Positions 9,319 to 16,591 of a stretch of DNA of 64,000 bases are shown here, one piece after another (the stretch's first letter is position 1; each line of letters begins with the position of its first letter). The position numbers and the translations under genes were made by a program. This DNA comes from an uncultured Caldilineaceae bacterium. Its GTDB lineage: Bacteria; Chloroflexota; Anaerolineae; Caldilineales; Caldilineaceae. The stretch covers positions 456,722 to 520,721 of the forward strand of contig OY282381.1 in NCBI GenBank assembly GCA_958295915.1, written 5' to 3'. The notes under the pieces were generated by a model, which saw nothing but the letters and a program-made list of their open reading frames with translations, was not told the DNA's origin and ran no database searches.

Positions 9319-9458
9319 GTATGTCTCTCCAAAGAGTACGACTTCAGACGCACGAGTAGACGAAGGGTTTCTTCAATCACTGCTCGTTTGGTGGTCAGGC
9401 CCGTATAGCGTATAGCATCCGCTACCAGTTTGTCGTTGAGAATCACATTTGTACGCAT
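9297..9458 (-). CDS. Orphan VapB-like antitoxin, small ORF
   Basis: A 53-residue ORF read directly from the minus strand: MRTNVILNDKLVADAIRYTG followed by LTTKRAVIEETLRLLVRLKS. This is the ribbon-helix-helix DNA-binding pattern of VapB antitoxins of the DUF2191 type (usual form MRTNIVIDDELVxEALRLTGxxTKRxVVxxALRLLVR). AGGAAAG lies seven bases before the ATG, and the ORF begins 13 bases after the stop of the upstream oxidoreductase, so it is placed to be translated within the operon. The last ~14 residues (YSLERHTCQTRTV) do not look like the family's toxin-binding tail. No PIN-domain VapC follows; the next gene is an oxidoreductase overlapping it by 22 bases. It is either an orphan antitoxin or a remnant that lost its tail and toxin. 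Confidence 0.7.
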   Translation of the reverse strand: MRTNVILNDKLVADAIRYTGLTTKRAVIEETLRLLVRLKSYSLERHTCQTRTV

Positions 9459-9470
9459 AGTTCTTTCCTG

Positions 9471-10580
9471 CTAGAACGTTGTCCGCAGTTCCTGCGCCGT
9501 CCCCGATTCTGCCGACCGGTAAGCGGCATCGAAGATTTCAATGACGTGGCGGGCATGCTCCGCGGTGGAGGTGGTGGGAATGTCGTCCCGTATCCAATCC
9601 ACCAGTTGCATGACGTCCTCGTAGACGTGGGCCTCCTCCATTTCCCGATGGACGCCCACCACATGAGGCAGGGCGCCATTGGTACCGTATTCCTCGTCCA
9701 GTTCGCGTCCCGGATAGTCGAAGGGTTCGCCGTTGAGCGTGCCCCCATTGATGACGCCTTCGGCGCCGAAGATCAATGGACGGCCCATATTGGGAAGGCT
9801 GCCGGCCGCGACGCCGTACACGAAAGCGAAAAAGCTATCGCCAAAGGTCAACACCATCAGTGTATTATCGTCCATATTGGTCGGCAGCATCTGGCCATAG
9901 AATTCCCGTTCTTTCACGCGCACGCCGGAGAATGCGGTTACCCGTTTGGCCGGGCCGAGGATGCCTGTCATGGCGTGGAGGCCGTAGACGGTCATGTCGT
10001 AGAGGGGGCCGCCGCCGGGCTTACGAAAGTACCAGGCAGGGTTGACATTGGTGAGAGGATCGTCGCCTCCCCGCACGCGCTCGTTCTCATGGTAGCGGCC
10101 AAAGGCCGAGCCTGTGACCGCCCAGGTCAGGGTACCCAGCGCCCCCTCGTCGATCATCTCTTTGATGCGTTGATGACGAGGCCGCAGCATCTCTCCAGGA
10201 CAGGCGACGAGCTTGACGTCTTTTGCAGCGGCTGCGGCGATCAACTGATCCGCCTCATCTACGGTCGTCGTCATCGTTTTGTTGAAATGGACGTGTACGC
10301 CAGCATCCACGCACTGCATCCCCTGCGCGAAGTGAAGGCCGATGGGTGTGGCGATAGAAACCGCATCGACAGCGCCAGAGGCCAATAACGCTTCTGCGCT
10401 GGCGTAGAAGTGGGGCACGCCGAATTTGGCCGCGGCAGCCTCTGCCCTCTCCACTACCGGATCGCACACCGCGGTGACCTTGACCCGGTCCTGCACATCG
10501 TCCATGGTCAAATGGGGCAGAAGCCCACGGATCGAAATACTTCCGGTACCGATAATTCCCAAACGCACTGTGTCGGTCAT
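9471..10580 (-). CDS. Gfo/Idh/MocA family oxidoreductase (second)
   Basis: A 369-residue protein with a canonical Rossmann start VRLGIIGTGSISIRGLLPHL (GxGxxx loop). The equivalent of the EKP motif is altered: the family's conserved Lys appears as NKTMTTTVDEADQLI (HFNKTM in place of EKPM). This is characteristic of a subset of family members and keeps the Lys. The C-terminal domain contains NPAWYFRKPGGGPLYDMTVY, the usual substrate-domain segment. Substrate is unknown. It is the first oxidoreductase of the minus-strand group. No strong ribosome-binding site precedes the ATG (TGAGAATTTTGCA). It shares only family-level similarity with its neighbour at 8116-9318, so the two are not a recent duplication. 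Confidence 0.85.
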   Translation of the reverse strand: MTDTVRLGIIGTGSISIRGLLPHLTMDDVQDRVKVTAVCDPVVERAEAAAAKFGVPHFYASAEALLASGAVDAVSIATPIGLHFAQGMQCVDAGVHVHFNKTMTTTVDEADQLIAAAAAKDVKLVACPGEMLRPRHQRIKEMIDEGALGTLTWAVTGSAFGRYHENERVRGGDDPLTNVNPAWYFRKPGGGPLYDMTVYGLHAMTGILGPAKRVTAFSGVRVKEREFYGQMLPTNMDDNTLMVLTFGDSFFAFVYGVAAGSLPNMGRPLIFGAEGVINGGTLNGEPFDYPGRELDEEYGTNGALPHVVGVHREMEEAHVYEDVMQLVDWIRDDIPTTSTAEHARHVIEIFDAAYRSAESGTAQELRTTF

Positions 10581-10807
10581 TGCAAAATTCTCATAAAAGT
10601 GTGAACAACCGGATCATTCCTGGAGAAGAGTCTGTCTGATCTGCGGCCTACTGCCGCCATGTCGCCAGAAGATCCTCCTCCGCCCGCTTTGAGTAGCTAT
10701 AGGAGTCCTCTGGCTAGGTGAGATGGGTCTCGTCAATGGGCAAAAATTTGCCTCTCGCGCCGGTGATCAGAACTCTCATAGAACGTGTATCGTCATCAAA
10801 ATCAGAT

Positions 10808-10813
10808 TATACA
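10808..10813 (-). promoter_or_regulatory. Candidate -10 element upstream of the oxidoreductase group
   Basis: The minus strand carries a perfect TATAAT between the isomerase gene and the oxidoreductase at 9471-10580, about 230 bases from the latter's start. No convincing -35 lies at the right distance, so this is only a weak hint that the downstream genes have their own promoter. The rest of the 275-base gap shows nothing I can name. Confidence 0.2.
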
Positions 10814-10855
10814 GTGTATCATGGCGTCGGCTGGAAAACAAAGCGCTCGGATATC

Positions 10856-11629
10856 TCAGGAAAAGCCCATGGCCGCCAAATTGCGATAGCTGAGCGCCAG
10901 GCTCTCAAAGGGGTCGCCGGGGCAAATATCCTGCTCTACTGCGTACCATTCGACATTGGCTTCCTGGCAGGCGTCGAGAATTCCTGACCAGTGTAGATTG
11001 CCTTCGCCCACTTCTGTCATCACCTGATCCCGCCAGCCGGTCATCGCCATATCCTTCAAATGGATGACCGGCATGCGGTCCTTCAGGCGCAGAATCCAAG
11101 CGCGCACATCGCCGCCGCCGTACTGAATCCAGTATGTGTCCAATTCTGCCTGCACATAGCGGGGGTCCGTTTCGTCAAAGAGAATCTCCAGGCCGCTCTT
11201 GTCGCCATAGCGCATGAATTCGAAGCTATGGTTGTGGTAGCTGAAGGTCAGCCCGGCTTCGTAGAGTGTACGCCCCACTTCTGTCGCCTCTTTGGCGAAC
11301 TGGTGGATGCCTTCCACGCCCGCTTCGATGAAATGTCGCGGCATACTGCCCACGGCCACGTGCTTGCATTCCCAGAGGTGATGTTCGTCGATCACCCCGG
11401 CGATGTCCTCCTTCAGGCGCTGCCAGTCGATATGGGTATTCGCAATTTTGATGCCGTGATCATCGCAGATCTTCTTGACATCCGCGGGGCAGATCGGACC
11501 GATCGCCGACACCTGCGCGGCGGTGTAACCGATTGCGCTCACTTTGCGAATCGAATCAGCCAATCCTTCCACTGTTTGCGTAAAGTCACGCACGGTGAAC
11601 AACTGTGCGGCAAGCACGTACTGGCTCAT
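10856..11629 (-). CDS. Sugar phosphate isomerase/epimerase (xylose isomerase-like TIM barrel)
   Basis: A 257-residue single-domain AP-endonuclease-2/xylose isomerase-like barrel. Typical segments are AAQLFTVRDFTQT at the first strand, SAIGYTAAQVSAIGP, YHNHSFEF (metal-site His in the NHxxEF pattern), QAELDTYWIQYGG (conserved Asp) and HLKDMAMTG. The set of Glu, Asp, His and Glu ligands expected for a divalent metal can be traced (ending in the Glu of AVEQDICP). Members of this family interconvert keto- and aldo-sugars or inositol derivatives, and the substrate is not readable. The ATG follows AGGAGA with good spacing. It lies upstream of the two Gfo/Idh/MocA genes on the same strand, a pairing seen in inositol and sugar catabolic clusters. 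Confidence 0.85.
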   Translation of the reverse strand: MSQYVLAAQLFTVRDFTQTVEGLADSIRKVSAIGYTAAQVSAIGPICPADVKKICDDHGIKIANTHIDWQRLKEDIAGVIDEHHLWECKHVAVGSMPRHFIEAGVEGIHQFAKEATEVGRTLYEAGLTFSYHNHSFEFMRYGDKSGLEILFDETDPRYVQAELDTYWIQYGGGDVRAWILRLKDRMPVIHLKDMAMTGWRDQVMTEVGEGNLHWSGILDACQEANVEWYAVEQDICPGDPFESLALSYRNLAAMGFS

Positions 11630-11690
11630 CAGTTTTCTCCTGGAAAAAATCGGTTTGGTTGTTGGATTGTTAGAGTATAAGGTAAGTAAA

Positions 11691-12024
11691 GGGAATTATA
11701 TACTAATGATAACCATTGTACATCTTTCTCAGCTAGCTTTGGCAATAGCTTATGGATACTCCCCAGGCTGTCGGTAATAATCTTAAATTATTACCTATCA
11801 CAATTCATAAAACATATCAGGAACGCGGCTACTGTTCGCGCGCTGGCTATGCTCGCATCCGTGAGGTGTTGCGCGCTTGTTGCTGGCTATACAATCATTC
11901 GCTTGAACAGCGACGCAACACCTATCGCGCCTGTGGCAAAAGCATGTCCTTGTATACGCAGATGAAGGGACTAACCCAGTTGCTGAGGAACAACCTTGTC
12001 TGGCGCGTAAGCGGCTTTATGGTA
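11691..12024 (+). pseudogene. Truncated TnpB element remnant: left end plus tnpB N-terminus
   Basis: GGGAATTATATAC at 11691-11703 matches the terminal 13 bases of the complete element at 12033-13416. After a short leader comes a tnpB start at 11752 (MDTPQAVG) with KTYQERGYCSRAGYARIREV, nearly identical to the N-terminus of the intact TnpB but in the opposite orientation. Similarity fades after KGLTQL, around residue 80, and no RuvC or zinc-finger region follows. The open frame runs on into the neighbouring element and ends at 12126. Its leader is ~100 bases shorter than that of the intact copy. It is a dead, 3'-truncated copy, and its other end is not visible in the window. Confidence 0.75.
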
Positions 12025-12037
12025 AAATTTATGGGAA

Positions 12038-13243
12038 TTATATACTTAACTGCACAAGTATATCTTTCTCAGCCCTTGAAAAGGACTGCGCGGGATATCC
12101 CCACCCGCGTTGTAGAATGTTTTTAGCGGCGTTCAGATCCCGGTCTTCTGTATAGCCACACAAAGGGCAAACGAAGACCCGATAAACCGCCAGCTTTTCT
12201 TTCCTTACTTCACCGCAACGGGAACAGGTCTTGGATGTATAGCGGGGGTCAACTTCAACGAATTGTCTACCGGCCCATTCTGCCTTGTAGCGCAACTGTT
12301 GAAACAGCATGCCCCAAGCCTGTTCCATCATACTGCGATTCAAGCCACGTTTCCGACTTCCGCCCTTACGAGACATGTTCTTGATTGCCAACTTTTCTAC
12401 CGCTATCTTCTGATAGTTTTGCACGATAGCGGTGGTCAACCGATGGCATTCATTGCGATTGCGTACCGTATTCCTACGCTTCTCACGAGCAAAAGTGGCT
12501 ACCGCCTTTCGCCGTCGATTACTGCCCCGCTGGCAACGTGAAATCGACTGCTGCAGCTTCGTTTCCCGGCTTCTATCAATTACACGACGGGATACTGTAT
12601 TCCCGTCGCTGAAGGTCATACGTTCGTTTACGCCCACATCTATGCCTACCACAGTATCATGGGACAAGTCTGCTTGTTCCATATCCACTGGCGCAAGGAT
12701 GTTCTGTTCCTCTTCATAGACAAGGTCAACTGTCAGGATACGCCCGTGCATACCAATCCGCAGAGCTTTCAATTGGCTACTATCTGGCAATTCACGATTA
12801 GGACGTATCCTGATAACGGGTAATCCTTTTACCTTGATACGATTGCCCTTCACCATGCCCGCTGTAACGCTTGCCAGTTCGATGCACTGATAGCGTTGAT
12901 GCGGCTTGAAGCGCGGGTAGCCCGGCTTCTCCCCAGCTTTCACTCTACGGAAGAAAGCTTTGAACGACCTGTCTACTCTTACTAAGACGCCGCGAGAAAC
13001 TGTTAATCCTATATCTCGCCAGAACTGTTGTTCCTTCCGCAGTTGGGTCAGTCCCTTCATCTGCCTATACATAGTCATGCCCTTGCCATCGGCAAGATAG
13101 GTATTCTTGCGCTGTTCAAGGGATTGATTGTAGAGCCAACAGCAGGCGCGCAATACCTCACGGATGCGAGCATAGCCAGTGCGCGAACAGTAGCCTCGTT
13201 CTTGGTATGTTTTGTGAAATGTGGTAGTCTGGGGAGTATCCAT
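12038..13243 (-). CDS. tnpB: TnpB (IS200/IS605 OrfB-type RNA-guided nuclease), apparently intact
   Basis: A 401-residue protein with the N-terminal helix-turn-helix region (residues 1-60), a central OrfB_IS605 domain and a C-terminal zinc ribbon. The three RuvC acidic residues are present: Asp in VVGIDVGVNERMTF, Glu in AVEKLAIKNMSRKG and Asp in YTEDRDLNAAKNIL. The zinc finger CSRCG...CPLCG is complete. TnpB proteins are programmable nucleases guided by an omega RNA from the 3' end of the element. The stop codon lies inside the terminal inverted repeat, only five bases from the element end, so any omega RNA must overlap coding sequence and the repeat. The ATG follows AAGGTGATGGCTT. No tnpA accompanies it. 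Confidence 0.92.
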   Translation of the reverse strand: MDTPQTTTFHKTYQERGYCSRTGYARIREVLRACCWLYNQSLEQRKNTYLADGKGMTMYRQMKGLTQLRKEQQFWRDIGLTVSRGVLVRVDRSFKAFFRRVKAGEKPGYPRFKPHQRYQCIELASVTAGMVKGNRIKVKGLPVIRIRPNRELPDSSQLKALRIGMHGRILTVDLVYEEEQNILAPVDMEQADLSHDTVVGIDVGVNERMTFSDGNTVSRRVIDRSRETKLQQSISRCQRGSNRRRKAVATFAREKRRNTVRNRNECHRLTTAIVQNYQKIAVEKLAIKNMSRKGGSRKRGLNRSMMEQAWGMLFQQLRYKAEWAGRQFVEVDPRYTSKTCSRCGEVRKEKLAVYRVFVCPLCGYTEDRDLNAAKNILQRGWGYPAQSFSRAEKDILVQLSI

Positions 13244-13266
13244 AAGCCATCACCTTGTGGATCATA

Positions 13267-13293
13267 GCCCGTAGTGTTCCCGCACTGACGGGC
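13267..13293. other. Hairpin upstream of tnpB inside the element
   Basis: GCCCGT...ACGGGC arms enclose a second stem (AGTG/CACT with one bulge) and a short GGGAA-type loop, between the element end and the tnpB start. Its role (transcription, translation or transposition) is unknown. Confidence 0.5.
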
Positions 13294-13481
13294 TTCTCTC
13301 TTATGTATGGAACAGGTCCGCCTATTCCATTTTGAAGTATTCCCAGTATACCACATACTCACTCCTATGCAAATCCAACACGCTGAAATCCTTGTGCAGT
13401 TACGTATATAATTCCCAAATTTATCGTGTGTTTCGATGACTATACGTTTCCCGACCTGTTTCGAAGTCGAAGGGATCTACT

Positions 13482-13859
13482 ATGGCCCAGGGGAAGGGCA
13501 TGCAATCCGGCGTGCCGGTTTTATCGATGGAAGAGCGATCGGGCCCTACTGATACACTGGTTGACGAGGCACTTGCCGCAATTCGTCAGCGCCAGATGGT
13601 TTTGCCCGCGCTTCTTTTCCTGGCTGGCCATCGCCCTCTGGCCTTTGTCTTAGGGCAGATGCTCCTGATCTTGCAGCCATTGGCAGCGATCTTCGGCGCA
13701 GATGGGCTTGCCGTTTGGAGTGAGCTGCTTTCCCAACCTGCCGGCCCGACCGCGTTGACGGAACGACTGGTCAGGCTGCTGGATGAAGGTTGCAATGCGC
13801 CTCTGCTCGAAAGAGACGCGAACGGACAGACGACCAAGCAGCGGGAAACCGGTGCATGA
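13482..13859 (+). CDS. Unrecognised 125-residue protein, first gene of the six-gene membrane operon
   Basis: I do not recognise this protein. It is 125 residues long with one hydrophobic stretch (residues ~40-70, MVLPALLFLAGHRPLAFVLG onwards) and polar ends, and may be membrane-associated. AAGGGA precedes the ATG by six bases. Its stop overlaps the next ATG in an ATGA arrangement, which ties it firmly to the operon. It begins 58 bases after the target duplication of the TnpB element, so that insertion lies right where the operon's promoter is expected. Confidence 0.6.
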   Translation: MAQGKGMQSGVPVLSMEERSGPTDTLVDEALAAIRQRQMVLPALLFLAGHRPLAFVLGQMLLILQPLAAIFGADGLAVWSELLSQPAGPTALTERLVRLLDEGCNAPLLERDANGQTTKQRETGA

Positions 13860-14494
13860 ACATGTACACAAGCCCGGAACAGTTGGCCTCCGTATGGCGA
13901 CGGATGGCAGACACTGCCATTGAAAGCGGAGAAACGCCTCTGGTCACGCTGGGCATCGACTCTCTCTACCCAGATAGTGGGCTGAGCCTGCTTGCTCTGA
14001 ACCGCATTGCCCGCCAGAATCTGGGGCCGCTAAACCCGATTGTCGTCGCAGGTGGGGAAGGCGGGCTTTGGCTGCTGGCGATGCTTCTGTGGCGGTCCGC
14101 GGCCGGCAACTCTGACAACGCCGCTGGCGCCGGATCATACCTCCGCGCCGCGCTGGCGCGGCGCGGCGCTGGTCGATCGGAAGACACCGATGAAACCCTG
14201 CGCATGGTAGTCTATGCTGGCGGGGACAGCGCTATCCACGCGGCAGCTCTCAACATCGCAACACGACGAACCGACTCCGGCGCGCTGGCGCCGGGGATGG
14301 CCTGGGCTGTGTCGCCTACAGCGACGCCCGGCGCCGAACGCGCGGACATCGAACTGCTGCCTCTCGCCTTGGCAGAAGAGGATTTCGTGCCTCAGACGGC
14401 AACGCCGGTAGCGGGCGATTGGCTGAAACAGGTCGAGCGGTGGACAGGGGCGCTGCTGGCGCTCGGTCTACTCATTGGCGCATTTGTCGGATAA
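13856..14494 (+). CDS. Unrecognised 212-residue protein with C-terminal membrane anchor
   Basis: The start was chosen at ATG 13856, which overlaps the preceding TGA (ATGA); a longer in-frame extension to 13790 lies inside the upstream gene. The body is alpha/beta in character with Gly-rich strands (VVAGGEGGLWLLAMLLW, VVYAGGDSAIHAAALNIATR) and a low-complexity segment around residues 80-110. It ends in one hydrophobic helix at the extreme C-terminus (WTGALLALGLLIGAFVG), giving a tail-anchored layout. No family is recognised. Six bases separate it from the next gene, so it belongs to the same transcript. Confidence 0.65.
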   Translation: MNMYTSPEQLASVWRRMADTAIESGETPLVTLGIDSLYPDSGLSLLALNRIARQNLGPLNPIVVAGGEGGLWLLAMLLWRSAAGNSDNAAGAGSYLRAALARRGAGRSEDTDETLRMVVYAGGDSAIHAAALNIATRRTDSGALAPGMAWAVSPTATPGAERADIELLPLALAEEDFVPQTATPVAGDWLKQVERWTGALLALGLLIGAFVG

Positions 14495-14500
14495 CGGACA

Positions 14501-15130
14501 GTGTTTTCTTCCCATCCTGGCTGGTCGAATCGAATTGGTCTCCTAGTGGCGTTGGCAAGCGCATGGTTCGTCATATCCGCTCGCTTCGGGTTCGCGGGCA
14601 CACCGGCGGCAATGGCAACGACACTCTATGGCTGGTCATTGCTGCTGGGCGCGTTCGCTCTGCTTTTGGGCATCGCCAATGCCCTCTGGTTCCATTTGGG
14701 ACGGGTTCAGCGAGGGCAGAGGGAGTGGCCTTTCAGCCTACTGTTACTGATCGTATTCGCCATCGTTTTCGCGGCCGGTATCATGTCGGCGAAGGGAGCG
14801 GCCGGGCCGCTCGTAGAGTGGATATTCGATGCGGTCTTAGCGCCGGGGCAGGCAACGCTCTACGCGCTGACCGGCCTTTTTCTGCTGGGCGCGGCCTATC
14901 ACTACCTGCGGATCGATCGACCTGGCGGCCTCTGGATTCTGGCTGGCGCCCTGCTGATGCTGCTGGTGCAGACGCCCTTTTCCTATCAACGTATGCCAGA
15001 GGTTCTTATCGATCTGGCCGATTGGTTGCTGATCTGGCCGGTGATGGCCACGATGCGCGGGGTTCTGCTTGGGGGCGCGCTTGCCGTTCTGTTCATCAGC
15101 CTTCGACTGATCATAAAGAGCGCGCAGTGA
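14501..15130 (+). CDS. Unrecognised six-helix membrane protein, operon gene 3
   Basis: A 209-residue protein, started by GTG at 14501, with about six hydrophobic helices (for example WSLLLGAFALLLGIANALWF, SLLLLIVFAIVFAAGIM, LYALTGLFLLGAAYHYL). The connecting loops are short and basic on one side, and no catalytic motif is visible. The stop overlaps the GTG of the next gene (GTGA). Polytopic topology and coupling suggest it forms a complex with the other membrane proteins of the operon, but its function is unknown. Confidence 0.65.
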   Translation: MFSSHPGWSNRIGLLVALASAWFVISARFGFAGTPAAMATTLYGWSLLLGAFALLLGIANALWFHLGRVQRGQREWPFSLLLLIVFAIVFAAGIMSAKGAAGPLVEWIFDAVLAPGQATLYALTGLFLLGAAYHYLRIDRPGGLWILAGALLMLLVQTPFSYQRMPEVLIDLADWLLIWPVMATMRGVLLGGALAVLFISLRLIIKSAQ

Positions 15131-16590
15131 GCCACCCAAACCTATGTCCACACTGCGGACACGGCAACCCGGTCGTTGCCCGCTTCTGCGCCCACTGCGG
15201 CACAAACCTACAGAAACGCGACACATCCAGGCTGCCGTCGGCGAAGGCCGCGGATGAAACAGCTGAAAAACCCAACGAAACGCTCGCGGATCAGCCGACA
15301 GCAGCCGAACCGACGATGCCGGACCGATCGTCTGAATCTGTCGAAACGGATACATCCACAGGTCGAAGGGCCAACGCTACACAGACGGGGGAGGACATTG
15401 GGGAGCGGAACCCTGCGCTGAAGCCAGAGGAGCATAGATCTTCCCCAGCGTTGTCCCCTCCGGCTGCCGATGAGGACAACGCTGTCCAATCTCCACGCCA
15501 GGCTGCGTCGCCGTCTCCACCTGCTGTTCAGTTGGAACGACTTCTGACCGACATACAGGGAGCGATCGAACCCACGGACCCATTGGAGTTCGTCGCCTCT
15601 AGCGGTGACGCATCCGACCTGGCCCAAGGGCTGGAGGTGAGCGAGGAAGATCGTCGCCAATTGCGCGAACTGCTCTCCAGTGAACTCCCGCTGGCGGCAA
15701 ATGCTGTCCTGGGTAGAGCTTCAGGTGAAAGCGAAACTGCGTCCGCCGGTCGTGGTCTGCGGCGGCGTTGGTTCGAATGGTTCCTGCTACTCGGCCTGGC
15801 CATTGCCCTGTTGTTGGGGGCATCCTCTAGCGAGGCTAAGCCCCACCTATGGCCTGGTGTGTTGCAAGCCCATCGGCAGATCGAAGCTCTGCCTCTGAAC
15901 AGCCTCGTTCTGGTGAATTGGGCCTACGATCCGGCGACCGCCGGCGAGATGGATCTGGTGGCACAGCCGGTGATCGAACATCTACTGCGTAAACAGGCGC
16001 AGCTGATCGTCGTCAGCCAGCTGCCGGGCGGGCCGGCCACAGCCCGTCGCCTGATTGCAAAGGCCGGGGAATCTGTACAGTGGCCGGCCCGGCCGCAGGT
16101 CACGACCATCGATATCGTTGAAGGCGGCTTTTTCCCCGGCGGCGCCGCTTCCCTGCCGCTCTTGGGCGTTGCGCCGGCGGAGAGCCTGCCGATCGACCCG
16201 GGCTGGGTCAACCCCAAAGGACATTCGATCGTCTCCGGTCTGGCTGACGCGGGGCCAGATCTCAACCTGCTGATAGCCGCCCGCGCGGAGGATGTTCGAC
16301 GCTGGCTGGAGCAGGTGCAGCCTCTGAACAACGGAGCGGTGATCGCCGTCACCAGCGCGGTTGTTGACCCGGCTCTGCGCCCCTACTGGCATAGCGGACA
16401 GCTTGCCGGGCTAGTCAGCGGCTGGGACGGGGGCAGCGCCTATCAGAGCCAATCTGTGCGACCCCAAAGCATCCCGGAGCAGGCTCGATCTTGGCGTCAA
16501 ATCAGCGGACAAAACTGGGGATTCGCCCTTTTACTCGTCGTCATAGTTCTAGGGAATCTGACAGGATTGGCAGCGCCAAACGGAGGCTGA
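15127..16590 (+). CDS. Zinc-ribbon membrane protein with large extracytoplasmic domain, operon gene 4
   Basis: A 487-residue protein started by GTG 15127 within GTGA; the frame extends upstream only as antisense-like sequence. Residues 4-24 are a zinc ribbon, CPHCGHGN...CAHCG. Residues ~35-190 are Pro/Thr/Ser/Glu-rich and probably disordered, with a short acidic helical stretch. A membrane helix near residue 220 (WFLLLGLAIALLLGASS) leads to a ~220-residue alpha/beta domain outside the membrane (VLVNWAYDPATAGEMDLVA, LIVVSQLPGGPATARRL), which recalls a glutamine-amidotransferase-like or DUF4350-like fold without a visible nucleophile. A second helix ends the protein (FALLLVVIVLGNLTGLAA). The fold comparison is only an impression, and function is unknown. 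Confidence 0.65.
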   Translation: MSHPNLCPHCGHGNPVVARFCAHCGTNLQKRDTSRLPSAKAADETAEKPNETLADQPTAAEPTMPDRSSESVETDTSTGRRANATQTGEDIGERNPALKPEEHRSSPALSPPAADEDNAVQSPRQAASPSPPAVQLERLLTDIQGAIEPTDPLEFVASSGDASDLAQGLEVSEEDRRQLRELLSSELPLAANAVLGRASGESETASAGRGLRRRWFEWFLLLGLAIALLLGASSSEAKPHLWPGVLQAHRQIEALPLNSLVLVNWAYDPATAGEMDLVAQPVIEHLLRKQAQLIVVSQLPGGPATARRLIAKAGESVQWPARPQVTTIDIVEGGFFPGGAASLPLLGVAPAESLPIDPGWVNPKGHSIVSGLADAGPDLNLLIAARAEDVRRWLEQVQPLNNGAVIAVTSAVVDPALRPYWHSGQLAGLVSGWDGGSAYQSQSVRPQSIPEQARSWRQISGQNWGFALLLVVIVLGNLTGLAAPNGG

Positions 16591-16591
16591 C

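Larger units (their letters stand above)
12025..13424. mobile_element. TnpB-carrying element with 26-bp TIRs and 8-bp target site duplication
   Basis: The 1384-base element spans 12033-13416. Its ends are inverted repeats: 12033-12058 and the reverse complement of 13391-13416 agree at 25 of 26 positions, both beginning GGGAATTATATAC. It is flanked by a perfect direct repeat, AAATTTAT, at 12025-12032 and 13417-13424. The only complete gene inside is tnpB on the minus strand; there is no TnpA (Y1) or DDE transposase. Classical IS200/IS605 elements have subterminal hairpins, no TIRs and no target duplication, so this looks like a non-autonomous TIR transposon carrying tnpB. ISL3- or IS1595-type enzymes are known to make 8-bp duplications, but which enzyme moved it is unknown. 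Confidence 0.8.

Noticed and set aside
9546..10388. 280-codon plus-strand frame opposite the second oxidoreductase
   Set aside because: It is antisense to a clear Rossmann-fold enzyme, with no ribosome-binding site or family pattern.
13075..13362. 95-codon minus-strand frame upstream of tnpB
   Set aside because: It covers the hairpin leader and overlaps the tnpB start in another frame; no family, no good ribosome-binding site.
11691..13424. A complete IS200/IS605 element with tnpA
   Set aside because: No Y1 transposase gene is present, and the inverted repeats and target duplication contradict a standard IS200/IS605 insertion.
14419..15126. Longer start for the zinc-ribbon protein
   Set aside because: The extension lies across the polytopic gene in another frame; the GTGA overlap at 15127 fits the operon pattern.
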